Of a stretch of 64,000 nt of DNA, positions 35,815 through 45,963 are shown in pieces (the first letter of the stretch is position 1; every line of letters starts with the position of its first letter). Location: the NCBI GenBank assembly GCA_026008535.1, contig BRKX01000006.1, positions 456,501 through 520,500 of the forward strand. Reading direction: 5' to 3'. The stretch is from Perilla frutescens (Eukaryota; Streptophyta; Magnoliopsida; Lamiales; Lamiaceae). The notes beneath the pieces are model-generated. The model saw only the letters and a program-made list of their open reading frames with translations, was not told where the DNA came from and searched no databases. The position numbers and the translations under genes are program-made.

Positions 35815-36195
35815 TCAGACGGTCAACGTGTTTGACCGAATCAAACGTGGGTCAACATGCGTTGACCAGACCAACTCACAAAAAGGAAAAATAGTAAAAT
35901 GGGTGATACTTTTTAAGATACAGATGATACTTTTTAAAATACAGATGATACTTTTAAATTTTAAATGATACGTTTTAGTGTTATGGTTGATACTGATTTT
36001 GAGAGTTTTCTTTTTATTTATTTATTTTGATTGATATTTTTTAAGGATACAGGTAATACTTTAGGGCCTTTGAGTGATACTTTTTAGTGTTATAGTTGAT
36101 ACTGATTTTAAAGTTTCTTTTTAATTGACCGGAACAGTGCGCGTTTTCCGGCGTTGACCCGGTCAATGCACTTAATGGTATACCTAGTCACACAA
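35815..36195. mobile_element. Probable TIR element with an internal TGATACTTTTTA array
   Basis: The left side contains GGTCAACGTGTTTGACCG and GGGTCAACATGCGTTGACC. The right side contains the roughly inverse GACCGGAACAGTGCGCG and GTTGACCCGGTCAATGCA. Between them (35905-36115), units of GATACTTTTTA, ACAGATGATAC and GTTATGGTTGATACTGATTT recur. The layout of GC-rich inverted ends around a short-motif array parallels the elements at 18193-22473 and 54182-54730. Exact ends and target duplication were not fixed. Confidence 0.5.
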
Positions 36196-36593
36196 GTGTT
36201 TCTCAAATGCACCATTAATGGTTAAATATTTTTTTTTTAGTTGGGAAATATTTGGAGTGGTGGGATCTCAAATCTAAGATACTTCACTTTTATGGTGTTT
36301 GGTATTTCTGATACAGATGAAATGGAATTCTCTATTTCAACGGATGGAACTTATATGCCTTTTACTATTTATATAAGGTATCAATACTACGTTTGCTTAG
36401 ATTTAATTTATTAAAAATATCTGCAATACAGATATCTTATGTATTACATATTACATACTGAGGCATATGCATATATATATATATATAAACATATATCGGA
36501 CGTTTACTTAATAAAAGAATTTATTTTTTGAGATAATTAATATGTTAAAAAATGTCACGCACGTGTAGCAAATTTAACAAATTCTAGAATATT

Positions 36594-36690
36594 TTTTTTA
36601 CTCACACACCCGATCTGTGGTATTGAGAAAATTTAAACTCGTGATCTTTAATTACCAAATAACCCCGCTTCACCACTAGACCATCTCCAT
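36594..36690 (-). mobile_element. tRNA-derived SINE, copy 3
   Basis: On the minus strand: GATGGTCTAGTGGTGAAGCG (A box), AATTAAAGATCACGAGTTTA, then CTCAATACCACAGATCGGGT, GTGTGAGTAAAAAA and an A tail. It is clean and full-length for the family, about 97 bp. Confidence 0.8.
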
Positions 36691-37624
36691 TCATCGAATT
36701 ATGAGGTGTGTACAATCACTAGTATGATCTACAAGAGATAATAATGTGGGCGGTCAAAAAGAGATTTAACACAACATGCTTGCCGTACGATTATTTACTC
36801 TTTTAACATGTAAAGCAGTCTGAGTTTCTTGATTGCCTACAAGACATGATGCACGGCCATTAACCTTTTTTCATTATTCTTTTCAAAAATATATATATTC
36901 TAAAAGGAAACAATTGAATCCTAAGATTGAATCATGAATAATTATTTTTTAAAATAAATATATATTATAAAATAAAATAGAATTAATGAATCTTAAAATT
37001 AAAGTGATTTAATTTAAAAAAATTTATCCGACATCTCGCGCAGTGCACGCAGCGTTAAGGTGTGGATACGTGCATCGCGCTCGGTAATTAATTTTTTCTA
37101 ATTAAATATAAATTTTGATTGAGATATATAATAATAAGTCAACAACATTGAAACTAGGATGCATTTTATTTTAACACATATTATTATATTACTTATAAGT
37201 TAATAATTGTATATAAAAATTTCAAAAATACATAATGAGAAAAAAATAAAAGGTAATCTAACGAAACTTTTCCATCATCACGTTTCACGATATTGTCTAA
37301 AATATTTTACAAAAAATTATATATGTCAAAGATCCACGTAGTCGTTTTATTCAGATCCAAGAGCAAAACATAGCAGGCCATAGTATTTTTGTAATTCACT
37401 CAAAAAATTGAGTTTTGGGGTAGATCATGGAATTATTATTATTTTTTATACCTAAAAGAATATTAGTTTCTCAAAAGGAAATAATTTATATTTCTTTTTG
37501 GGTACAAAAAGGTGGTGATAATATATTGTGATTACTCGATCAAATTCCACTTTGGGCTTAGAAGTGAGATCAATATATAAAGTATTAATTTGTATTGTGG
37601 AAATAATAATTTTAATTACCGAAA

Positions 37625-38242
37625 AACGTTGGTTTAATAAATAGTCTAAAACACTCTCTGTTATGTAATCTATCAAAAAGATCCTTTTTGCAGAAAGTGA
37701 ATTATACTTGGTAAGAAAAAGAGTATGATTTATTTTATTTTAAATAATTTTTGTTATAGATAAAATATTTTATTTGAAAATTATAGTATTTTGTTATACT
37801 ACTACTTTTTTGCTATTTTGATAATTTCCTAAATTTTGTATTATTTTTTAAATATAAATATAATCTATATCATTTAAAAATTATAGTATTAATTTAGTCC
37901 AACTACTATTTTGAAACATTGATTATATTTAAAAATAATAATACAAAAATGATAAAAAAAAAAAAAAGTACTTTGGCCAAATACTATAATTTTCAGATAA
38001 TATAAAATATATTAATATATAACAAAAATAGTAAAAAAAATGAATCATATACTCTTTCTTAGCAAGTGTACTTCACTTCCTCTAAAAGAGTCTTTTTTAT
38101 GAATTATACATAATAGGGGATCAATGTTTTTAGATATTTATTAAACACGATATTTTTTTTTCCCTCTAAAAGAGTCTTTTTTATGAATTATACATAATAG
38201 GAGATCAATATTTTTAGATATTTATTAAACACAAGATTTTTT
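37625..38242. mobile_element. Long-TIR MITE with a duplicated right end
   Basis: The left arm (37625-37740; TTTAATAAATAGTCTAAAA, GAAAGTGAATTATACTTGGT, AAGAAAAAGAGTATGATT) is the inverse of 38040-38152 (AATCATATACTCTTTCTTAG, GAATTATACATAATAGG, TTTATTAAACAC). The right terminal 80 bp is then repeated in tandem at 38163-38242. A related fragment (TATAGTATTTGGTCAAACTA) is found at 58440-58530. Confidence 0.72.
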
Positions 38243-38906
38243 TTTTCCGGAAAAACACATCGAATAATATGAAATTTACCCATAACATAAGCTAAAATTG
38301 AATTGAAGGCGATGATGATATAACTAAACTCCGTTACTATTATTCTAAGTCTAGTTTCATTTCACAAGCAATTAATTTCATTTGGAATGGTGCCAATTAA
38401 TTTAAAAACTTGAGAAACACAAGCTTCCCCCCCCCCCAACCCTCCCCAAAGAAAAAATTAAAATCAATTAAGGGGTACATTCCACCGCAGAGACCATGAC
38501 ACTAATGTTATTTAATAAAAGAAAACACTATATTGATGTGCCGTGATCTCTCGAGATGTTCAAATTGCGACGGGCTCAACGAGTAGGGATTGGATCAAGT
38601 GTTTGGTGTGAGTTTTGGAGTTCCCGTATGCATCTTCATCCATATACAAGACGACGATGACGCGAGTAAAATTGACAACACAAGTAAGGATTGGAATGGA
38701 GGCTGATCTTGGCTCCAACCACTCTTTGTTTAGATCCTTCCATGCGTTCTTCACTTGTTTATGAAGATCTGTAAAAGCTTCTGCTTCAGACACCCCTTTT
38801 GATTCATGTAGTAGTGAACTGCTGAGTGTTTTTCTTCAAACTGCAGCATGCATGCGTGTTAAAATTAATATGCATTCAAAATCTTGACGAAATTCAAGTG
38901 TGTTAA

Positions 38907-39263
38907 GAGCATCCACTATGGTGCTACCCCATAGTGATGCCACATGTGTGCCACATCATCAATCACTTCTTTTTTTAATTACTCAATATTTTATCCACTA
39001 TGGTGCTACCTCACTTTTAACTATTCATGAACCCCACTGTTTAATTCAAGAACCAAAAATACAAAAGGGAAGGAGAGAGAAAGCACCAAAAATGCAAAAA
39101 GGAAGGAGACAGAAAATTTTTGGGCCCACTATTTAATTCAAGAACCAAGTACTTGCACAAGGGACTCATTCCTTATTTTGCTACCTTGACTTGTGTTCCA
39201 CTATGGTGGAACCTGATGCTTATTTTGCCACATAGATATAAGCACTCCCCATAGTGGATGCTC
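38907..39263. mobile_element. PIF/Harbinger-type MITE in terpene synthase intron 6
   Basis: 357 bp with terminal inverted repeats GAGCATCCACTATGG and CCATAGTGGATGCTC, flanked by TAA on both sides (38904-38906 and 39264-39266). A 3-bp TAA/TTA duplication with GAGCATC-type ends is diagnostic of Tourist-like MITEs of the PIF/Harbinger superfamily. The short frame inside is not a gene. Confidence 0.92.
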
Positions 39264-39344
39264 TAATATGTACAGAGACGGACGGAGGAATTTTAACTTG
39301 GGGGGCGAAATGTAATGACCTTAATTTTGGGGGCGAAAAATAAT

Positions 39345-39656
39345 ATTACAAATCAAAAGGTTAGGTCATTACAATTTAAATGCCACTTTTAAAACGTTGC
39401 AATAATAACCTAACCTTTTGATTTGTAACAAATTCAACACCCCTAATTTTTTTTTTCCCTGATCAGATTAATTTGGGATGTAACAATATTTTTCAACATA
39501 TTCATATTAATTCAAGTTTGGAGTGTTAAATAAGAGAGTTCTTATTGTGCAACGTCAATTTTCTAATCGTTGAAAATTTTTTGGTATGTCCATCTTGCTA
39601 CAAATCAAAAGGTTGAGTTATTATTGCAACGTTTTAAAAGTGATGTTTAAATTATA
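39345..39656. mobile_element. Fold-back MITE in terpene synthase intron 6
   Basis: TTTTAAAACGTTGCAATAAT with CCTAACCTTTTGATTTGTAA (39383-39428) pairs with the inverse ACAAATCAAAAGGTTGAG and TTATTATTGCAACGTTTTAA at 39600-39640. A further direct/inverted block, ACAAATCAAAAGGTTAGG, sits at 39348. A half-copy of the family is near 43640-43745, just upstream of the gene. Confidence 0.7.
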
Positions 39657-40321
39657 AATTCGTTCAAAGGTCGTGAATTTTTTAGCAATTAACCCTCAAT
39701 TAATTGATTATAAAATTAGTATGTGAGTGTGTATTGTGAAGATTCAAGGCTTTAAGTTTCTTTAAAAGAATATAATCGAAATAATAACATTTATGCCGTA
39801 ATTATCACCTGCAAATTAAGTTAGTATATATTTGGTATATTATGAAGTATTATTCGAGTATTACGTAAAATAATAATCTCTAAAATACAAGATTCTTACC
39901 CCATATCCTGCAAGATCATCCATTAATCTTGTAATAATCAAGGAAGCCCGTAACATTGGAGGTTCACTCAAAACCCAATCAAATTCTTCATTGGTAATTT
40001 GATCTTCGATAATAGTTAAAGCATTTATTGTCATCATCATGTATCCGGAAGATATTAGTGCCACTTTCATATACTCCTCCATCGTAGGCTCGTACTTGCT
40101 AAATGACCATTTTGCCTCTTCAAAATATGCTCCCGCCAACGTTTTCATCTGCCCACTTTTCATGTTACTCATCACTATTGACCCGTCTCGGAAATTATAT
40201 TGTACCCTTACGTGTATTATCCGCACATCGCAGATATCGTGTTACGTGCGTACATTAATAACTTTTTTAAGAAATAGTTAACGTAACACGATCTTTACAG
40301 TGTGCGGGTAGTATTGCAAGT

Positions 40322-40700
40322 GGGTATTCGATTCAGTACCTAAAAGATGTATAATCTATCAATTCAGGACTTGAAAGATGAAAACTCTCAATTCAGGGCC
40401 CGAAAGATTAAAATTCTCAGTTCAGGACCTCAAAAATCACAAATTTTGATTCTCTTTTATTTTTTAATTAATTTTATATTAATTTTCAATGAAAATTCCT
40501 TCATTAATTATCTATTAAATCTAATAAAAAAATTGTTAAAATTAATTTAAAAATAAATAGAAACCAAAATTCGTGATTTCTGAGGTCCTGGATTGAGAAA
40601 TTTTCATCTTTCGGGTCTTGAATTGAGAATTTTCATCTTTCAGACCCTAAATCGATATATTACTCATCTTTCAAGTCCTGAATCGACAATTCTCCTATAA
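40322..40700. mobile_element. Long-TIR MITE, copy 2 (terpene synthase intron 5)
   Basis: ATCAATTCAGGACTTGAAAG and CTCAATTCAGGGCCCGAAAG on the left face CGGGTCTTGAATTGAGAATT and CTTTCAAGTCCTGAATCGAC on the right. It has the same architecture and near-identical units as the element at 5492-5868. The arms here match each other better than in copy 1, suggesting a younger insertion. Confidence 0.78.
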
Positions 40701-43087
40701 TTTCTGACTAGACAAGATTATCAATTACAAAATAACATTTCGTCTCCTATCTCAACCAACGGATTATTGGATTGTATCCGTGTATATTTAAAAAATTTCT
40801 TAATTATTATTGGTTATTTACTTATTTTATGGACAGTTACGGAATTTCCAAAAGATTACGTGACAACAATCCAACTGTTGAGATAGAAGATGAAATAGAA
40901 GATCTGATCTAAAAATCGAATGGCTATATATACAAACATGGTACTAGTAAAAATGGTTATGTATGTTAATGACATTACCTCTTCTTTAGCATATTCGACT
41001 GCATATGATTTGCCTATTTTTCCCATTTCGTCTTCCATTTCAACATATACATCAAAAAGGGCTTTATAGTATATTCTCATGTATGGTGGCAATTGATCCA
41101 TGGCATTAATGTCCCATCTGTCAGGTAGAATTAATCAAAAATAAATAGATTAAATAATTTCATTTTTAAGAATAATTAAAAAATTAAATAAAAACTTAAA
41201 AATCACCTTTGAACGATGCTAGTGAAAAGTGTTAGTTCATCTAACGTGCCATAGACATCATAAATGTCATCAAGGTAGGAAGCCATATAAATGACTTTTG
41301 TTAGTAGTTTTCTTGCAATACCATAGCTTGGCTCAAAATATACCCCAACAATCCAAAAATAGCATTCCACGAGCCTATCTCTAGCAAAAGGAAGTTTATT
41401 CGCAAAGTCTAATTCCTTCCACCACCTAGAATAATTTCAATTAATTGCCAACATGTAAAGTTTTATAATAGTTAAACGTTGAACATATTCAAATTAAAAC
41501 CAGGGCAATCTCCGGTAAAACATGAGTCAAAATCCATCACACAATCTCCATACTTGAATCATGACCCGATCCACACATGCATACCAATGATACCATATAT
41601 GGATCTGAACACGGATGCCGTCTGATGGATTTTGACCCGTCGGAGGATGTGACACAAAATTTTTGTATGAAAATATGTTCGAGTGGAAGAGCTTTAACCT
41701 CGTAAGTTGACTTAGCTCTTTCTGATGTATCTTCTGCACTATGTTGAAGTCCAATTTCACGAAATTCAGTATCATTTCACTGTGTGACTCATCTTCTTCG
41801 TACACACAAATAAATTTTCTTGCTCCCAACCTAGTTAAGGTCTTGCTAATTGGGATCTTCAAAGCATCCTTAACTCGCCTTGAAAGAGAATTGTCCATGC
41901 CTTGGATCAAAGACTCAAGATGAGAGGAACAAAATTCTAATGCTTTGTCAAGAATTTCCTCTCCATCCACTCCAAAATTTGAGGCCTCGTAAAAGTTCAA
42001 CATCCCTTCCACATCATTTATTATCGACTCCTTGAAATTTCCTTCATTATCTATGAATTTGCTAAAAACATCTGCCATGAAAAACACTATAATAGATGAA
42101 AAGGTATATACATAATTGGATCATGATATATATAGAAATTATTTAATCTATCATACTTACCACATGGGACATGGAAACCTTGTTGCCTAAGCAGACGAAA
42201 ACGAAGAGCAACAACACGAAGATCACGAAGATCGTCATTGTGTTTGGTGCTATAATATTCGTAAATATATCGTAAAGAATTGTGAATTTCTTTTTCAAAA
42301 TGATAGCCTACTCCAAGGCGTTGGATTGAATCGATGAGTTCTAGTTTAAGTGTCGAATCATCTCGAGTTTGTTGGAGCAAATTTCTTATCTCTTCTTTTT
42401 GTCTCTCATGTTCTTGCTTTTCAGCAACAGAGATTTCCTAATGCAAGATTCAAATTTGTAGCAAATGGAATCAATATATGATATACACAACATAATATAA
42501 ATCGAGAAATTATAAAATTAACATGTACTTTCCAAAAATATGCATAAGTAAGAATATGAGATGAGATCCCACATATGACTTTCTATATTTTACTTTTTGT
42601 TAATATAACTACTAATTAACATTTATTATTAAGAATTTATTTTTTTAAAATAAATGTATGAAATAGTCAACAATAATAATCAATTAATTATTAACTGAAA
42701 AATAATTGTATGCCCTAATTAACAATTCTAAAAATACAACTAAGACATAAAAAAAATTAAAATTACAGAAAAAAAAACTAATAAAATTCAAAGTGAAACA
42801 CATAAATTAAACATATAAGCATATGTCAAAATCAGGCATGGATTAATAGTTTTCTTTTTTTATTTTGCAAGATCAAATAGAAATTCAAGTAGTTTGGTAG
42901 TATTTAAATAAATAATGTAACATGACCAAATGAAATTATATATTTTGATAGGCTACCGTGAGATCAGAAGTATAAGCAAGAAAATAGTCTCCCCAAACAC
43001 TGGGATGGTAAGTTACTGATTGACGATCCTTTGAAACGACGTCGTTAGTCGCCATTGCAGGAGTTTCCATTTCTACAAATTGCATGT

Positions 43088-43127
43088 ACAATGTGTGTGT
43101 GTGTGTGTGTTGTGTGTGTGTGTGTGT
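43088..43127. repeat. (TG)n microsatellite in the terpene synthase upstream region
   Basis: Two TG blocks with one interruption lie about 20 bp upstream of the terpene synthase ATG, so within its 5'UTR or core promoter. Confidence 0.9.
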
Positions 43128-44415
43128 TTTACTTTGAATAAATGTGTCTTATTTGGTGATATATTTATAGATATATATTAATTAAGTTGGGTAGTTTTGC
43201 GAATATTCTGGTGCATTTTTTTTAAAAAATTTACAACCCCTATCTAATTAAATTAATTATATCGCATTTACTAGTGAAAACAACTAGTCGATCTACGACT
43301 ATAGATAATATTTGAATTTATGGTGCATTAATTAAAGTACTAATATTATTTAATAATTACTTTCGGACCACAAGTGTTTCATGTAGACATGCACGTACGA
43401 ACAGAACAAATTAAACACCACCAACATATATGATTTAACACCACAATTAGATTTAGGGAGGTCTATTCGAACAAAAAGAACTTCTAATTAAAGACTACAT
43501 CCCAAATATCTAAATAGGTGGCTAAAAGTAAAATGGTAGACATGAAACTCAAATATAATAGCAGTACTGGAATAATTTAATTTATTTAACCTAGGGAAAA
43601 AATAATACACTTTCTTGTGTTTTTTCAAAAAGGACCATCTTTGAACGAATTTTCAAACATTGTAATAATAATTTAATTTTTTAGTTTGTAATAAATCTGA
43701 CACCCATAATTTTTTTCCGATCATTGAAATTATGATGTCGATGATCTAGGCCAATTGTATTAAGATAAAAACTTGTGTTCCATCGCCGTTGGCCAAAATA
43801 TTTTAGACAGATCAGATATACCCAAAATTTATCTAAAAATCGGCCCAATCGCACCCCACCGCTCTTGGGCGCATCCTCCTCCTTTTTTTTCAATTTTCCA
43901 TTTTTTTGTTTTTTTTATCTATTTTTTTTAACTTTTATAAGCATCGGGAAAGTGCACTGCACGAGACGTCAAATAAAAAAATTAAATTATAAATTTAATT
44001 TTAGGGTTCACTAATTCTATTTTATGGTATATTTTTATTCAAAATAAATTAATTATCGAGCGCAGTACACGAGCCCACACATTAATATCGAGCAAGTGCA
44101 TTGCGCGATACGCTGGATAAAAAAAAATAAATTAATTCAACTTAATTTTAGGTTTTACTAATTCCATTTTAATATATGTGTTTATTTTTAAAAAATTGGG
44201 ATCGTGCACTTCACCAAATAAAAAATATTAAATATATATTTGTAAAAGGGTAAGAAATTAAAAGTTAGGAAAACAACTGAAAAGAAAAGAAAAAAAAGTG
44301 AATAGGGGATCACTGAAAAAAAAAAGGAAAAGAAGAGAGATCATCTTTCTGGGTCAAATAAGATCACGGGCTCACAAGACACATTCTCTTGTATTAAACT
44401 AGAAGTTAGCATAGT
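43128..44415. other. Terpene synthase upstream region, no gene seen
   Basis: AT-rich DNA. A decayed copy of the 39345-39656 MITE lies at about 43640-43745. The phrases AGTGCACTGCACGAGACG (43951) and AGTGCATTGCGCGATACG (44095), each followed by an A-rich run and then TTAATTTTAGG, show an imperfect direct repeat of about 145 bp. Confidence 0.45.
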
Positions 44416-44419
44416 TCAA

Positions 44420-44565
44420 GTGGGGATGACCTAGTAGTGGAGTGAGATTGTTTGGAGACGAAAGGTCACAGGTTCGAATCTGTGGTGGAATGAGATTGCT
44501 TGAAAATCAAAGATCACATGTTTGAATCTTTTCAATACCACATATCAGTACGTGAGAAAAAAAAA
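44420..44565 (+). mobile_element. tRNA-derived SINE, copy 4 with a partly duplicated body
   Basis: GGGGATGACCTAGTAGTGGA (A box), GATTGTTTGGAGACGAAAGG, CACAGGTTCGAATCTGTGG (B box), then a second GGAATGAGATTGCTTGAAAA, CACATGTTTGAATCTTTTC and TCAATACCACATATCAGTAC before the A tail. The second body block duplicates the first, making two B boxes. Confidence 0.75.
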
Positions 44566-45963
44566 ACATACAAACAAACAAACTAGAAGTTGGCACATAT
44601 TTAGTGTGTGCGTGGATGATGAAAAATGTGGTATGTAATCCTTTGATATAATTGATTATTCTTATTTTTTAGTGCGTGAGTTTTTTTGTTTGTTTTCTTT
44701 TTCTCTTGATTTGAGGGTTTTATTTTGAACAAAAAATATAAAATACTCAGTTTTATAAAGACAATATCTATTTTATTCAATTTAAAAAAACTATTTAAAA
44801 AATACACATTTTTCAGTGATACATTTAATGGCCCATGTAATTTTGATCACTTTTTAACATTTTCAGACATGTGTCGGAAGCTTGATGGATTCTCAATCGT
44901 GAATCTCAATCATGATCGTGATACTATCGGGATTCCCGTTAGTAAATCTCCATTATGATCACAAATTCCCATCATGATCATGATCGGGATTTTGGCAATA
45001 CAATTTTCAACATGATGAACATAATAAATTCATTGTGACACGTATATTTGGTTGATTTCAGCATAAAAAATATGACTATAAATTTCGTAGTGTTTAAAAT
45101 TCAAAAATTGAGTATATTTTTGTAGTACATCCACATATTTTTTGTATAATTCAAGTACATTTCTGTAAGATTGGTGTAAGAAATGTTTTAAGATGCCTAT
45201 ATGTAATCACCTTTTGAATGCATTTTAGATAAAGTGTGTATTTTCTGAATGATTTTCTTAAATAGGGTAAAATAGAATTTTGTTTTAGAAAAGTGGCTAG
45301 TTTTATGTATTAACATTTTGTTTTCACCGTGTCTTTGTTGGTAAAATATATTTTTAGTATGATATGTCATTATCCGTTAGGACCTAACAAGTTGGTATCC
45401 AAATTGAAGGTTTTGGGTTGACTTTAAAAATGTGAAAACAAAGATAATTGAGAAATTGAGAAAATTGATCAATTTGGTAAATTTTGGCCAGTAAAAACTG
45501 AAGACGCGAGCCATTGATTCAGATTTCAGAACAATCTATAATTAAAAGTTTGAAGAATTAAAAGATTCAATCTAGAATCATGAAGCCTGCAAGTGAAAAG
45601 GGATGGTTTAAAAGAAAAAGAATAGAAGAGTTGTAATGTCCCAATTTTCAAATAATAATTTATGAATAAAATATAATTACACCACCAAGGCCAACAACCT
45701 CATATCCTATTATGTTTTAAAAGAAGTAGATGACGAAATTTGTGGGAGGGAGTGAGTATATAAATATTATACATTTTTTTACTAAACATGTGACAAGCAA
45801 TATAATGAATAAAATCTTAAAAAGAATGATATCAATATTAGAATAAATATTGCAGGTTCATATATTATTCTATGAATTACTACAGCACAACAACATCAAG
45901 CCTAGAAAATAAACTAATGTAATTTCTACAACTATCTGTTACATTTGCCCATCTTCATCTTCT
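44566..45963. other. Downstream region of the GRAS gene, no other gene seen
   Basis: A palindromic cluster around ATCATGATCATGATCGGGAT lies at 44880-44990. CTAACAAGTTGGTATCCAAA at 45387 resembles the initiator-Met tRNA primer-binding site that follows plant LTRs, but no LTR pair was found. The 3'UTR of the GRAS gene should occupy roughly 45750-45963. Confidence 0.35.

Larger units (their letters stand above)
38560..43070 (-). pseudogene. Terpene synthase (TPS-a, sesquiterpene synthase-like), frameshifted in the last exon
   Basis: Members cyclise farnesyl diphosphate in the cytosol; germacrene/caryophyllene-type enzymes are the nearest in style. Seven exons fit the TPS-a plan: 42957-43070, 42161-42437, 41699-42071, 41207-41425, 40979-41117, 39900-40148 and 38560-38840. 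Motifs are VTYHPSVWGDYFL at the N-terminus with no plastid peptide, FARDRLVECYFW, LDDIYDVYGTLDEL with the Mg-binding DDxxD, and RLMDDLAGYG-FE with the NSE/DTE-type second metal site. Exon 7 reads FEEKHSAVHYYMNQKG and then loses frame at a CCCC run (38793-38796; GGGG on the coding strand, five expected). The read frame stops at 38751-38753. The other frame continues SEAEAFTDLHKQVKNAWKDL to a normal end at 38560. About 75 C-terminal residues are lost. An assembly error in the homopolymer is the alternative. Confidence 0.82.

Noticed and set aside
40347..40550. Plus-strand 67-codon frame
   Set aside because: It is a translation of one arm of the fold-back MITE in the terpene synthase intron.
45380..45420. 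LTR retrotransposon primer-binding site (GTTGGTATC)
   Set aside because: It matches the tRNA-Met site only partly and no flanking LTR pair or gag/pol motif was found.
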